64,000 nucleotides of DNA from J014 sp964486055 (GTDB taxonomy: Bacteria > Acidobacteriota > Blastocatellia > Pyrinomonadales > Pyrinomonadaceae), in assembly GCA_964486055.1 (NCBI GenBank), contig CAZALE010000007.1, positions 110,150 to 174,149 on the forward strand. Direction: 5' to 3'. Positions 16,941-25,588 of this stretch are shown piece after piece. Position 1 is the first letter of the stretch; each line of letters starts with the position of its first letter. The position numbers and the translations under genes are program-made. The notes under the pieces are model-generated. The model had not been told where the DNA came from. It ran no database searches and saw nothing but the letters and a program-made list of their open reading frames with translations.

Positions 16941-17097
16941 ATAAAACCCGCTTGTCAAAAATATACAGGAATTTTGATAAATTGCAAACTTTTTAATCAC
17001 GATCATGTCGTGAATTAACAACTGCAGAGTAACTGCAGCTTCTGTCAAATTGCCGCTTTAACCATATTCAGCTAATCTTCTATGGTTTTTGGGTTTA

Positions 17098-17106
17098 TGC
17101 TATAAT
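17098..17106 (+). promoter_or_regulatory. Extended -10 promoter element for the J-domain gene
   Basis: TGCTATAAT is a perfect extended -10 element (TG-N-TATAAT). No good -35 is present, which is usual for extended -10 promoters. Predicted initiation near 17113 gives a leader of about 39 bases before the ATG at 17152, and rules against translation from the upstream in-frame codon at 17089. Confidence 0.55.
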
Positions 17107-17151
17107 CAATCTGCCTTTATTTATTTGAGAAAATTCAATTGCAGATTGCAG

Positions 17152-17952
17152 ATGATAAATTACTATAAAGTGCTTAAAGTCTCACAAAATGCCTCGATGG
17201 CAGAGATAAAGCGTGCTTATCGTAGGCTTGCCAAAAACTATCATCCGGATCTGCATGGAGGATCCGAGGAAGCAACACGAAAATTTGCACTGATAGTTGA
17301 AGCCTACGAAGTTTTGAGCGATCCGCAACAAAGAGCCAATTTTGATTTACAATTAGCCAGAGAAATCCATGGACGTAAATCTGAAGACTCTATTCTATCC
17401 TCAAACAATTACTATGCAAGACGTTTAAGACAAATCGCGCTGGAAAAACGCTATAATCAAATCATCAACAGAATAATCGATGCAGAACGTCAAGAGGTAT
17501 TAGCCCTTCAAAAAATCATCTTTCCTTTAGTGGGATTGTTCTTTTCTATTTTCTTCGTTGCGGTATTTCGTCCAAAATTTTTTTCATCTTCAAATACATT
17601 TAGCAAGATAATTTTGGTTACTTTATCAATCGCAGGCTTAGTACATCTCATCTCGAGATTACGTGAGGGCTTCCAAAAATACACATACGATTCCGAGAAA
17701 TTACATGACTCAATCTTCGAAGAGAATAATGATACCCGGCCATATTCACGAATAACAGCTTTGTGCTTCATATTAATAGGGGTTTTCTTGAGTTTGTCGC
17801 TTGGTGCTTTAATCGGCAACTACATAGAAACGTTTGTCACAACTGCAATGCCTGGTCTATTCTCACCAACATTTCAAATCGAATTTCTACTCTATCCACC
17901 AATCATTGTTTTATTAGTCGATGCCATACATTCAATCACTTCCAAAGAATAG
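17152..17952 (+). CDS. Membrane protein with N-terminal J domain
   Basis: This 266-residue protein has a J domain in residues 1-66 (Y-Y-K-V-L-K-V at the start, helix II A-Y-R-R-L-A, and the H-P-D motif that stimulates DnaK ATPase). A basic linker and at least four hydrophobic segments follow (around residues 122-140, 150-167, 205-225 and 245-262). It lacks the Gly/Phe region and zinc fingers of DnaJ. It probably recruits DnaK to the inner membrane. The frame opens upstream at 17089, but the promoter element at 17098-17106 and the J-domain alignment favour the ATG at 17152. It is convergent with the tRNA nucleotidyltransferase gene, nine bases apart. Confidence 0.85.
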   Translation: MINYYKVLKVSQNASMAEIKRAYRRLAKNYHPDLHGGSEEATRKFALIVEAYEVLSDPQQRANFDLQLAREIHGRKSEDSILSSNNYYARRLRQIALEKRYNQIINRIIDAERQEVLALQKIIFPLVGLFFSIFFVAVFRPKFFSSSNTFSKIILVTLSIAGLVHLISRLREGFQKYTYDSEKLHDSIFEENNDTRPYSRITALCFILIGVFLSLSLGALIGNYIETFVTTAMPGLFSPTFQIEFLLYPPIIVLLVDAIHSITSKE

Positions 17953-17961
17953 CTGATTCAC

Positions 17962-19374
17962 TTAATCCACCTTTTCTAGCTTTTCAATTAATCTTCTCGC
18001 CTCATTAATTGCCTCATCTAAAGTTTTTATTTCTCCATCCAGCTGTTTTTGATACACGCTCTCCAGTATTTCACCAAACAATGGTGAAGGTTTTAATCCG
18101 AGAGCGATTAAATGCCTTCCCATAAGTATAGGTTTTGGTGGCTCTATCTCCACCTGAAGAGCTCGAGCTTTGTTTATAAACCATTCCTGGGCTTCAGCAG
18201 TAAAACGTCTCTCCGGCGGCAGCCAATCTGGATTTCTGCCAAGACTATCTGCTCTCGCAACCCTGTAGAGAAGCTCAAGCTCGACTTTTCTTGCTAATCG
18301 ACGGAAGGCGCCATCGCCAATGATCTCACGAGATTTATAGAACTCGCCGGGCTTTAGATGGTATCGAACTATCTGAATGACTTGCTCTCTTACTGGGAAT
18401 CCATCAATAGTGAAAATACCGAGCTTATCTAAAAACTTTTCAGCGATGGGTACTCCTTTTTCAGCGTGTTCTATCGATCGCCATCTGCCATCTATGTAGG
18501 CCGTTGTTTCGGGCTTGCCAAAGTCATGGCATAATGCAGCAAGCATGATCGTAACTTTTCTGGGATAATCCAAATCATCGATGAGTTTTCGAGCCTCATC
18601 CACGACCATTAAGGTGTGCGTCCATACATCACCCTCAGGATGCCATTCAGGCTCCTGCGGAACATTCACCAATGCCTCTAGTTCAGGAAAAAGCTGCCGA
18701 TTAACATTTAAATCTCTCATCCAACTCAATCCGACAGACGGCCTTCCAGCTTTCAATAAAATTTTCTCTATTTCACCCCATACCCGCTCTTTTGGTAAGT
18801 CTGTAACATCAATACGCCTGCAAAGCTCCACAGTTTCATCGTATATATCAAATTCGAGGCGCGCAGCGAATTGGCATGCCCTTAAAACCCTCAGCGAATC
18901 TTCGGGAAATGTTTTCTCAGAAACATGACGAAGTAGTTTGGCCTTTATGTCTGCTTGACCATTAAATGGGTCGATTATTTCCCCTGTCAATGGGTCCTTC
19001 AAAATTGCGTTTACTGTAAAGTCTCTTCGAGAGCAAGCCTCGTGAAAACTCATGAAAGGATCACCCTCAACTATGAATCCTCGATGTCCACGAGAAACTT
19101 TCCTCTCCCGACGGGGAATGCTGACATCTAAATCTTTACTAACCTTATAAACCGAGAAACTCGCCCCTACAATATCAACATCGCCAAACAAATCATTCAA
19201 AATTCGCCGCAGTTTCTCAGGTTCTATTCCATACACCTCTACGTCATAGTCCTTCGGAGCAATCCCCATCAACTCATCGCGCACACACCCACCGACAAGA
19301 AGAGCTCTACCCCCTTCTCGACGAACCGTCTCGCAGATTAATAAGACTTTCTGGTAAAGATCGCTAGACTTCAT
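17962..19374 (-). CDS. CCA tRNA nucleotidyltransferase / poly(A) polymerase family with HD domain
   Basis: Class II nucleotidyltransferase of 470 residues. The N-terminal catalytic domain shows L-V-G-G-C-V-R-D-E-L and the D-Y-D-V-E-V carboxylates, R-R-D-F-T-V-N-A-I and the helical R-V-L-R-A-C-Q-F-A-A-R-L segment. An HD domain (A-A-L-C-H-D-F-G-K-P, about residue 278) follows. Such proteins add or repair the 3' CCA of tRNA; closely related ones add only CC or A, or poly(A) tails, and sequence inspection alone cannot tell these apart. Its start overlaps the glyS stop by 11 bases, so the two are probably translated from one transcript, pairing two tRNA-related functions. Confidence 0.92.
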   Translation of the reverse strand: MKSSDLYQKVLLICETVRREGGRALLVGGCVRDELMGIAPKDYDVEVYGIEPEKLRRILNDLFGDVDIVGASFSVYKVSKDLDVSIPRRERKVSRGHRGFIVEGDPFMSFHEACSRRDFTVNAILKDPLTGEIIDPFNGQADIKAKLLRHVSEKTFPEDSLRVLRACQFAARLEFDIYDETVELCRRIDVTDLPKERVWGEIEKILLKAGRPSVGLSWMRDLNVNRQLFPELEALVNVPQEPEWHPEGDVWTHTLMVVDEARKLIDDLDYPRKVTIMLAALCHDFGKPETTAYIDGRWRSIEHAEKGVPIAEKFLDKLGIFTIDGFPVREQVIQIVRYHLKPGEFYKSREIIGDGAFRRLARKVELELLYRVARADSLGRNPDWLPPERRFTAEAQEWFINKARALQVEIEPPKPILMGRHLIALGLKPSPLFGEILESVYQKQLDGEIKTLDEAINEARRLIEKLEKVD

Positions 19375-20767
19375 TAAGTCGTTTCTTAAGGTAATCTTTT
19401 AATACAGAGGTGTTAACTCGCTCCTGTAGCCATGTATCTCTATCGCGCACCGTAACCGCACCATCTTCGAGAGACTGATGATCGACAGTTATGCAAAAAG
19501 GTGTGCCAATTTCATCTTGACGCGCATAAAGTTTGCCAATCCCAGCCGTATCATCATAAACCGCCCTAAAATCACCCATAAGGTCACGCTTGATCGATTT
19601 TGCCATCGTAACTATCTCAGGTTTGTTCTTCGCCAAAGGTAAAACCGCGACTTTTATTGGAGCAAGAGACGGCTTAAGTTTTAATATTACTCTCCTTTCG
19701 CCTTTATCACTTACCTTTTCAGAGTATGCATCCATCATGACAGCCAGAACAGTTCGATTAACTCCAGCAGCAGGCTCGATGCAATAAGGATAAAAACGCT
19801 CATTCGTGGTTGGATCAAAATACGATAAATCCTCTGTAGAATCTGGATTTATTCTCTTACCCTCTGCATCCAAAGCTTTCTTTGAATGCTGTTTAAGATC
19901 ATAATCAGTTCTATTAGCAATGCCCATCAACTCATCAAATTGGGAATCTTCATCATTACGCTCTGGAAAGAAACGATAAAGAATATCGACGCACCTGACA
20001 GCGTAATGAGCCAGCTCATCAGGCGTCTGTTCATGTAAACGAAGATTTCGTTCGCTGATCCCCAAGTCTTTAAACCACTGATAGAAGGCATCGATCCATT
20101 CTTGGTGAATTCTTTCGGCATCTTTTGGATGGCAAAAGTACTCCATTTCCATCTGCTCAAATTCACGCATGCGGAAAATAAAATTACCAGGTGTTACCTC
20201 ATTGCGAAATGACTTACCTATCTGTGCTATTCCGAACGGCAATTTTCTACGGGTTGTGTCTAAAACGTTTTTGAAATTTACGAAAATTCCTTGAGCCGTC
20301 TCAGGACGCAGATAAACAAGCGCATTCGGATCATCCTCAGCAGACACGGCCCCGACCGTAGTTCTAAACATTAAGTTAAATTGCCTAGGCTCCGTCAAAT
20401 CGCATTGCTTACCCTGACCGACACAAACCGATTCTTCATTCGGACAAGCATACTCATTGAGCTTATCGAATCTGAATCTACCTTTACAGGTTCTGCAATC
20501 AACCAAAGGATCATGAAAAGTAGCTTCGTGACCACTATATTTCCAGACCAATCGATTTTGTATTATACATGTATCGAGGCCTTCTATATCGTCTCTTTCA
20601 TAAACCAACCAACGCCACCACCTGGATTTTATGTTATTGGCAAGTTCAACTCCCAACGGACCAAAATCCCATGCACTGCTAAGTCCACCATAGATTTCTG
20701 AGGCAGGGAAAACAAAACCCCTGCGCTTTGATAGATTCACTATTGTTTCAATATTCGGAGCTGACAT
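19364..20767 (-). CDS. glyS: Glycyl-tRNA synthetase, single-chain (alpha2) type
   Basis: This class II synthetase attaches glycine to tRNA-Gly. The 467-residue length and sequence match the dimeric GlyRS found in eukaryotes, archaea and some bacteria, not the alpha2beta2 GlyQ/GlyS enzyme. Visible signatures are S-S-A-W-D-F-G-P-L-G, L-R-P-E-T-A-Q-G-I-F-V-N-F, the motif 2 segment F-R-N-E-V-T-P-G-N-F-I-F-R-M-R-E-F-E-Q-M-E, and motif 3 around E-P-A-A-G-V-N-R. A Cys-containing insert (C-R-T-C-K-G-R-F with later Cys) may bind zinc. It lies between tgt and the nucleotidyltransferase gene on one strand. Confidence 0.97.
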   Translation of the reverse strand: MSAPNIETIVNLSKRRGFVFPASEIYGGLSSAWDFGPLGVELANNIKSRWWRWLVYERDDIEGLDTCIIQNRLVWKYSGHEATFHDPLVDCRTCKGRFRFDKLNEYACPNEESVCVGQGKQCDLTEPRQFNLMFRTTVGAVSAEDDPNALVYLRPETAQGIFVNFKNVLDTTRRKLPFGIAQIGKSFRNEVTPGNFIFRMREFEQMEMEYFCHPKDAERIHQEWIDAFYQWFKDLGISERNLRLHEQTPDELAHYAVRCVDILYRFFPERNDEDSQFDELMGIANRTDYDLKQHSKKALDAEGKRINPDSTEDLSYFDPTTNERFYPYCIEPAAGVNRTVLAVMMDAYSEKVSDKGERRVILKLKPSLAPIKVAVLPLAKNKPEIVTMAKSIKRDLMGDFRAVYDDTAGIGKLYARQDEIGTPFCITVDHQSLEDGAVTVRDRDTWLQERVNTSVLKDYLKKRLNEV

Positions 20768-20817
20768 AATCGCAAAATCTGAATTTTACCAACCTATTCT
20801 CTGACAGCAAAAAGCAA

Positions 20818-21990
20818 TTAATCCTCTTCTGCAACTAATCCTCGTAAAAAATTATGCTTGAAATTTTCAAACTCTCCGTTGATAATGGCTCGACGCATCT
20901 CTCTCATCAAGTTCAGAAAAAACGCCAGATTGTGATGTGAAAGCAAGATACCTGCTAACATTTCTCCAGCTTGATAAAGATGTCGAATGTAGGCTTTACT
21001 ATAGCGTAAGCAAACCGAGCAATTACAGCTGGGATCGAGAGAGCTCATATCAGTGGCATACTTAGCATTTCTGATATTTATTTTACCGTTTGATGTAAAA
21101 GCAGCACCGGTACGGCCGTTTCTGGTCGGCAAAACACAATCAAACATGTCCACGCCGCAAGAGACAGCCTCTAGCAAATCCTCGGGTGTTCCCACTCCCA
21201 TCAGATAACGCGGAGCATCAGATGGCATCTGTGGTGTAATGAAGTGCAAAACCTCGTACATTACAGATTTTTCCTCACCAACGCTGAGTCCACCGATCGC
21301 GTACCCATCAAATCCTATCTCAACAAGCCTCTCCAAACTTTCCTTTCTCAGCTGCAAATGTCCCGCCCCCTGAATAATGCCAAATAAAGCCTGGCTTCCA
21401 CTTAAGCCTTCACAAATCATTCTACCTGTATCCGCTCCCATCAATTGCAACTCTTGAAATTTCAACCTCGATCTTTTAGCCCAGGAGATCGTTAAATCTA
21501 AACTCTTTTTAGCCTCAGTAAAATCAACTCCACCTGGTGGGCATTCATCGAAAGCCATTACTATCTCAGCACCTAAAGCAGCCTGAATTTCCATGGAGAT
21601 CTCAGGGGATAGAAACTTTCTGCTTCCATCTATGTGCGAACGAAACTCAACCCCATCTTCATTCAGTTTTCGCAATTCAGCCAAGCTAAACACCTGAAAT
21701 CCCCCAGAATCTGTGAGTAACGCCCTCTGCCAAGATGAAAAACTATGTAACCCACCACAAGCTTTAATTATCTCAATACCTGGCCGGAGGAACAGATGGT
21801 AAGTATTACCCAAAATTATCCTAGCATCTAGTTCATTCTCCAGACTCTCGAAGCGGATGCCCTTTACAGTTCCTTGAGTGCCAACCGGCATGAATACAGG
21901 AGTTTCAATCACAGCTCTTCTGGTGCGCAGAACTCCCGCGCGAGCATTTCCGTCCTGTGCTATTAACTTCCACTCAATAGGCTTTTCCAT
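20818..21990 (-). CDS. tgt: tRNA-guanine(34) transglycosylase (queuine synthesis)
   Basis: Tgt exchanges guanine-34 for preQ1 in tRNAs with GUN anticodons, on the queuosine pathway. The 390-residue protein has the TIM-barrel motifs L-G-N-T-Y-H-L-F-L-R-P-G, the general-base Asp in D-S-G-G-F-Q-V-F, G-G-L-S-V-G-E and the nucleophilic Asp in D-M-F-D-C-V-L-P-T-R-N-G-R-T-G. The zinc site is C-N-C-S-V-C with a downstream His. No other queuosine gene is in the window. The start is 12 bases beyond the stop of the nitrilase-family gene, so tgt may be read through from the hyuA transcript as well as its own. Confidence 0.97.
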   Translation of the reverse strand: MEKPIEWKLIAQDGNARAGVLRTRRAVIETPVFMPVGTQGTVKGIRFESLENELDARIILGNTYHLFLRPGIEIIKACGGLHSFSSWQRALLTDSGGFQVFSLAELRKLNEDGVEFRSHIDGSRKFLSPEISMEIQAALGAEIVMAFDECPPGGVDFTEAKKSLDLTISWAKRSRLKFQELQLMGADTGRMICEGLSGSQALFGIIQGAGHLQLRKESLERLVEIGFDGYAIGGLSVGEEKSVMYEVLHFITPQMPSDAPRYLMGVGTPEDLLEAVSCGVDMFDCVLPTRNGRTGAAFTSNGKINIRNAKYATDMSSLDPSCNCSVCLRYSKAYIRHLYQAGEMLAGILLSHHNLAFFLNLMREMRRAIINGEFENFKHNFLRGLVAEED

Positions 21991-22002
21991 TCTAGAAAAG
22001 CT

Positions 22003-23034
22003 CTATATTACGCCTTTTTCGATAAGTTTTTCAATTACGGATCTTTGTGTTTCGTAGAAATGCTTTCGATCTGGCTTTTTTCCGAGCAGGTTATTGGCAG
22101 GATAAAAGGAGCTGGACGAATAAAAATGAGCAAACAGCTCAAATCTCTGTCGAGAAAGCAAATTAGCTAATCCTGGTCGACGACGGTATCGCCTTAACGC
22201 CTCTATGTCAATTTCAGCGAACGCACTCATGGATTCACCCTGTGCAGTTTCAGCCAAAACTAAGCCTCTGTAATCAACAATCTTCGAGCCACCGTCGGTT
22301 GAACTTTCAGGTATTGGTATATCGGCTATGCCTGCAGAATTTGCAGAAACAACATAAGCCATATTCTCGTAGGCTCTAGCAAGCTTGGCTACGTCCTTGG
22401 GCGCGTTTCTGATGCCATATATTTCAGATGTACAATGACAGAAAACTTCCGCTCCGCGTATGGCTAGACATCTAGCTATCTCTGGATACAGAATCTCTTC
22501 CGATGCAAGACAGGCCAAGTTCCCAATCTCTGTTTTGGCTACCGGAAATAGATCTTCAACCCCATAAACCTCGATGTATTTATCCAAAACATCATGAGGA
22601 GTTGGAGTAAACATGGATGTCAAGCGTCTATAACGCAGTACTATATTCCCCGAGGGTGATGCTATGAAACATGTCTGAAAATACAGGTCCGGGAAATTTT
22701 CATCGAGCTCATAAACATTTCCAACGAGGTATACGGAGTTTTCAGAGGCTATATTGCACAAGGATTCATATATTTCATCACCAGGCGTGATACATGCCTT
22801 ATGTTTCCATTCTTCTATCGACTCTTTGATCGGGAAGCCAGTTAAAAAATACTCCGGCAAAACGATCAACTTCGTATCAGCACCAACAAATGAGCATGAA
22901 GCCTGAATCTGAGATTTCAGGCGTTGTAAATTTTGTTTGATTATAACGAGCGCCTCTTCCCTGCTCGTTGCGTTATTAACTGCATAACATTTTGTTTGAA
23001 GCGCTATCGCGCGGTATCCAGCCAACATATCCAT
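22003..23034 (-). CDS. Carbon-nitrogen hydrolase (nitrilase superfamily), atypical active site
   Basis: This 343-residue nitrilase-fold protein probably hydrolyses an amide or carbamoyl bond. The catalytic Glu is in L-P-E-Y-F-L-T-G-F-P and the candidate nucleophile Cys in N-L-A-C-L-A-S-E-E-I-L-Y-P-E. The middle catalytic Lys, normally in a Y-R-K motif, appears as Arg (R-Y-R-R-L-T-S-M-F-T-P-T-P-H-D). This may be a subfamily trait or a sign of altered chemistry. It follows hyuA on the same strand with a 25-base gap, which suggests one transcript and a shared substrate pathway. N-carbamoyl amino acid amidase is a natural guess beside hydantoinases but is unproven. Confidence 0.8.
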   Translation of the reverse strand: MDMLAGYRAIALQTKCYAVNNATSREEALVIIKQNLQRLKSQIQASCSFVGADTKLIVLPEYFLTGFPIKESIEEWKHKACITPGDEIYESLCNIASENSVYLVGNVYELDENFPDLYFQTCFIASPSGNIVLRYRRLTSMFTPTPHDVLDKYIEVYGVEDLFPVAKTEIGNLACLASEEILYPEIARCLAIRGAEVFCHCTSEIYGIRNAPKDVAKLARAYENMAYVVSANSAGIADIPIPESSTDGGSKIVDYRGLVLAETAQGESMSAFAEIDIEALRRYRRRPGLANLLSRQRFELFAHFYSSSSFYPANNLLGKKPDRKHFYETQRSVIEKLIEKGVI

Positions 23035-23059
23035 TCACTCAATTCGGAATTTACAGTAA

Positions 23060-25108
23060 TCAAGATGGATAAATCAGAATATTCAAGTACTGATCGACTT
23101 CACCGTAATGGTCAGGAAGTATTACTGCAGTAGAGTCTTTCTGCGTAATTATCGCTGGACCCTTTACAACATGACCAGGTCTCAGTTTTTCCCTGTCATA
23201 AATCGGTGTTTCTATAAACTCAGAATCAAACCAGGCCTTATGAACCTCATAAATCGCTTCATCCGCAGCATGATTCACTCTTTCGTATTTTGGCAATTCA
23301 ACCTTTCTGACTTGGCCTATCCCAATAACTCTCAGATTGACCACCTCTATATCCGAATCGATGTTGAAGCCATAGTTCTTATGATGAACGTCTTTGAAGT
23401 CATTTATGAATTTTTGTTTACCCTCATCCGTATTGAATTGATCGGGCAGTACACGAATAGGAAATTCGTAGCCTTGGCGATAATACCGAACATCCACTTG
23501 ATAATCAAAGCGCTGTCTTTCTGCCGGTATGCCTTCAGCATTTAACCAATCTCTGGCCTCTTTAGATAATCGCTTAAAAATTTCCGTGAATTCATGAAGA
23601 TTTATTTCATTCAGTTTTCGAATCATCGTTTGAGAAAATTCGTTCTTAATATCTGAGTGCAGGAAACCGAGAGCTGAGAGCACTCCCGGCATCGGTGGTA
23701 TTATTGCAGGAAAACTACCACAAAGTCTTGCGAGATAATTAGCATGTAAGGGACCTGCACCACCAAACGCAACTAAAGCAAAGTCTCTCGGGTCTAGACC
23801 TCTCTGAACCGTAACTAATCTCAGGGCACCAAACATGTTCTCATTAACTATGTCGATTATCCCCTGTGCCGCCTGCTCTATGCTCAATCCCATTGCATCA
23901 GCAATCTTCTTTACAGCTTGCCTAGCTTTTTCAACATCTAGTGTCATCTCGCCGCCCAGTAGCTTCGGTGGAAGATGCCCTAACACTACATTTGCATCTG
24001 TTACCGTAGGTTCTTGACCACCTTTTGAGTAACAGGCAGGTCCAGGATCAGCACCTGCAGATTGCGGACCTACGCGCAGTGCTCCGGTTATAGGCACATG
24101 AGCAATTGAACCCCCACCAGCACCAATGGTCCTAACATCTACAGATGAAGCTTTTACCGGATAATATCCAACTCGAGTCTCACGAATTAAATTTGGTTCA
24201 CCACCCATCGAAACAGAAACATCAGTGGATGTTCCACCCATGTCAAATGCTAAAACGTTTTTGAAACCAGCCAGCTCGCCGATATAAGCTGCCGCTACCG
24301 CTCCTCCACTCGGTCCAGACAATAAGGTATTCACAGGAGAACGAGTAGCAGCATCTATCGACATCACTCCCCCATCCGAACGTACAATATTAACCGTCGA
24401 TGTCAGCCTCGCCTCTGCTAATTTCTCTTGAATACCTCGCAAATAATTTGCCATCTTTGGTCTTACATAACTGTTCATTACGGTCGTCAGACAACGTTCA
24501 TATTCGCGAAATTCCGGCAATATGTCAGTGGAAATTGTGACAGGCAAATCAGGGTACATTTGCTGAACTATGTCTCTAATCTGTCTCTCATGCGACGGAT
24601 TAGCAAAAGAGTTTATAAGGCAAACCGTCAATGCCTCTATACCAGCGTCCTTTAGCTCCTTTGTATATCGTCTGACTTCCTCTTCATCAATTGGAGTTAA
24701 TTCAATTCCCTTCGCACTCATCCTGGCAGACACTCCGCGCGTTAAATACAAAGGAGCTAGCGGATCAGGCTTCCGCATAATTATCCATCCTGCCAAAGGT
24801 CCCGGCGTCTGCGAGCGTGCTACATGCAAAATTTGCTCAAATCCTTTAGTTGTTATCAAACCTACTAGTGCCCCTTTCTCTTCCAAGACCGCATTGGTCG
24901 CAACTGTAGTTCCATGCAAAATCAACTTTATCTCACCCGGATCGATTCCCGCAGCCCTTACTATCTTGCTTATGCCATTCATTATGCCAACGGATTGATC
25001 CGATGGGGTCGATGGCGTCTTCTCCATCGTCAATTCACCTGTCGCCTCATTGAACAAAAGAAAATCAGTAAATGTTCCACCTACATCTATTCCTAAGCGA
25101 TATGGCAT
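23060..25108 (-). CDS. hyuA: Hydantoinase/oxoprolinase family protein, HyuA-type subunit
   Basis: This is a member of the ASKHA-fold HyuA family, the ATP-binding subunit of N-methylhydantoinase, 5-oxoprolinase and acetone-carboxylase-like enzymes. Phosphate loops are G-I-D-V-G-G-T-F-T-D-F and F-D-M-G-G-T-S-T-D-V-S, with G-T-T-V-A-T-N-A-V-L-E, G-P-S-G-G-A-V-A-A and F-G-G-A-G-P-L-H-A also present. The start at 25108 is chosen because GGAGGG lies eight bases upstream; an ATG five codons earlier overlaps that Shine-Dalgarno sequence. The usual HyuB partner is absent from both neighbours, which is odd because most members work as an AB pair. It leads the leftward arm of the divergent 22-32 kb cluster. 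Confidence 0.92.
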   Translation of the reverse strand: MPYRLGIDVGGTFTDFLLFNEATGELTMEKTPSTPSDQSVGIMNGISKIVRAAGIDPGEIKLILHGTTVATNAVLEEKGALVGLITTKGFEQILHVARSQTPGPLAGWIIMRKPDPLAPLYLTRGVSARMSAKGIELTPIDEEEVRRYTKELKDAGIEALTVCLINSFANPSHERQIRDIVQQMYPDLPVTISTDILPEFREYERCLTTVMNSYVRPKMANYLRGIQEKLAEARLTSTVNIVRSDGGVMSIDAATRSPVNTLLSGPSGGAVAAAYIGELAGFKNVLAFDMGGTSTDVSVSMGGEPNLIRETRVGYYPVKASSVDVRTIGAGGGSIAHVPITGALRVGPQSAGADPGPACYSKGGQEPTVTDANVVLGHLPPKLLGGEMTLDVEKARQAVKKIADAMGLSIEQAAQGIIDIVNENMFGALRLVTVQRGLDPRDFALVAFGGAGPLHANYLARLCGSFPAIIPPMPGVLSALGFLHSDIKNEFSQTMIRKLNEINLHEFTEIFKRLSKEARDWLNAEGIPAERQRFDYQVDVRYYRQGYEFPIRVLPDQFNTDEGKQKFINDFKDVHHKNYGFNIDSDIEVVNLRVIGIGQVRKVELPKYERVNHAADEAIYEVHKAWFDSEFIETPIYDREKLRPGHVVKGPAIITQKDSTAVILPDHYGEVDQYLNILIYPS

Positions 25109-25123
25109 TTCACGTCCCTCCAT

Positions 25124-25588
25124 TAAAAAGTCATATACTTATGATGAATATTATTAACTCGATATTATCCATATACTCACTGTATTGTCAAAGAAAATTT
25201 GATAATTTGTTCTAGACTCATATCAAATTTATATGATAAGATTTTCATCCGATGAGGGTTATTTACAAAAACTCAATGCATTACTGAATAGGCATAATGG
25301 TGTTTCAACAGCATTGTAAAAACCTGCTGAAATAAGTTGATAAAAAGTGAGGAATGAAAAAGCTTGAGTTATGATCACATTGAAACCTCTGTCATTTAGC
25401 CAATTTGTAAGGCACATTGAATAGTGCGCTTTTGCTATGTAGATTTTCTATTCAGCTTATTAACTGACATAAGCATTAAAAGATTAAACTTCGATCAATG
25501 AAGAAAGTCTTTAAAGGCAAAAAACGAAACGAGATAATGAGTAAATCAGAAGCTTTTTTGATTAAAAACTATACGGTTCTAATAGAAG
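25124..25588. promoter_or_regulatory. Divergent control region between hyuA and the acyl-CoA ligase operon
   Basis: This gene-free stretch of 465 bases is AT-rich and lies between two divergent arms of the putative catabolic cluster, so it must hold at least two promoters. No confident -35/-10 pair stands out. A short inverted repeat at 25218-25236 is the best operator candidate. No ORF of note, RNA gene or riboswitch was recognised. Confidence 0.5.
25218..25236. repeat. Short inverted repeat, possible operator
   Basis: TCATAT (25218-25223) and ATATGA (25231-25236) are separated by CAAATTT. The arrangement, dyad arms with centres 13 bases apart in an AT-rich divergent promoter region, suits a dimeric regulator, but six-base arms in AT-rich DNA can arise by chance. 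Confidence 0.25.

Noticed and set aside
23108..24998. Several plus-strand frames of 60-145 codons inside hyuA
   Set aside because: No start signals or family motifs; they mirror the coding strand of a well-supported gene.
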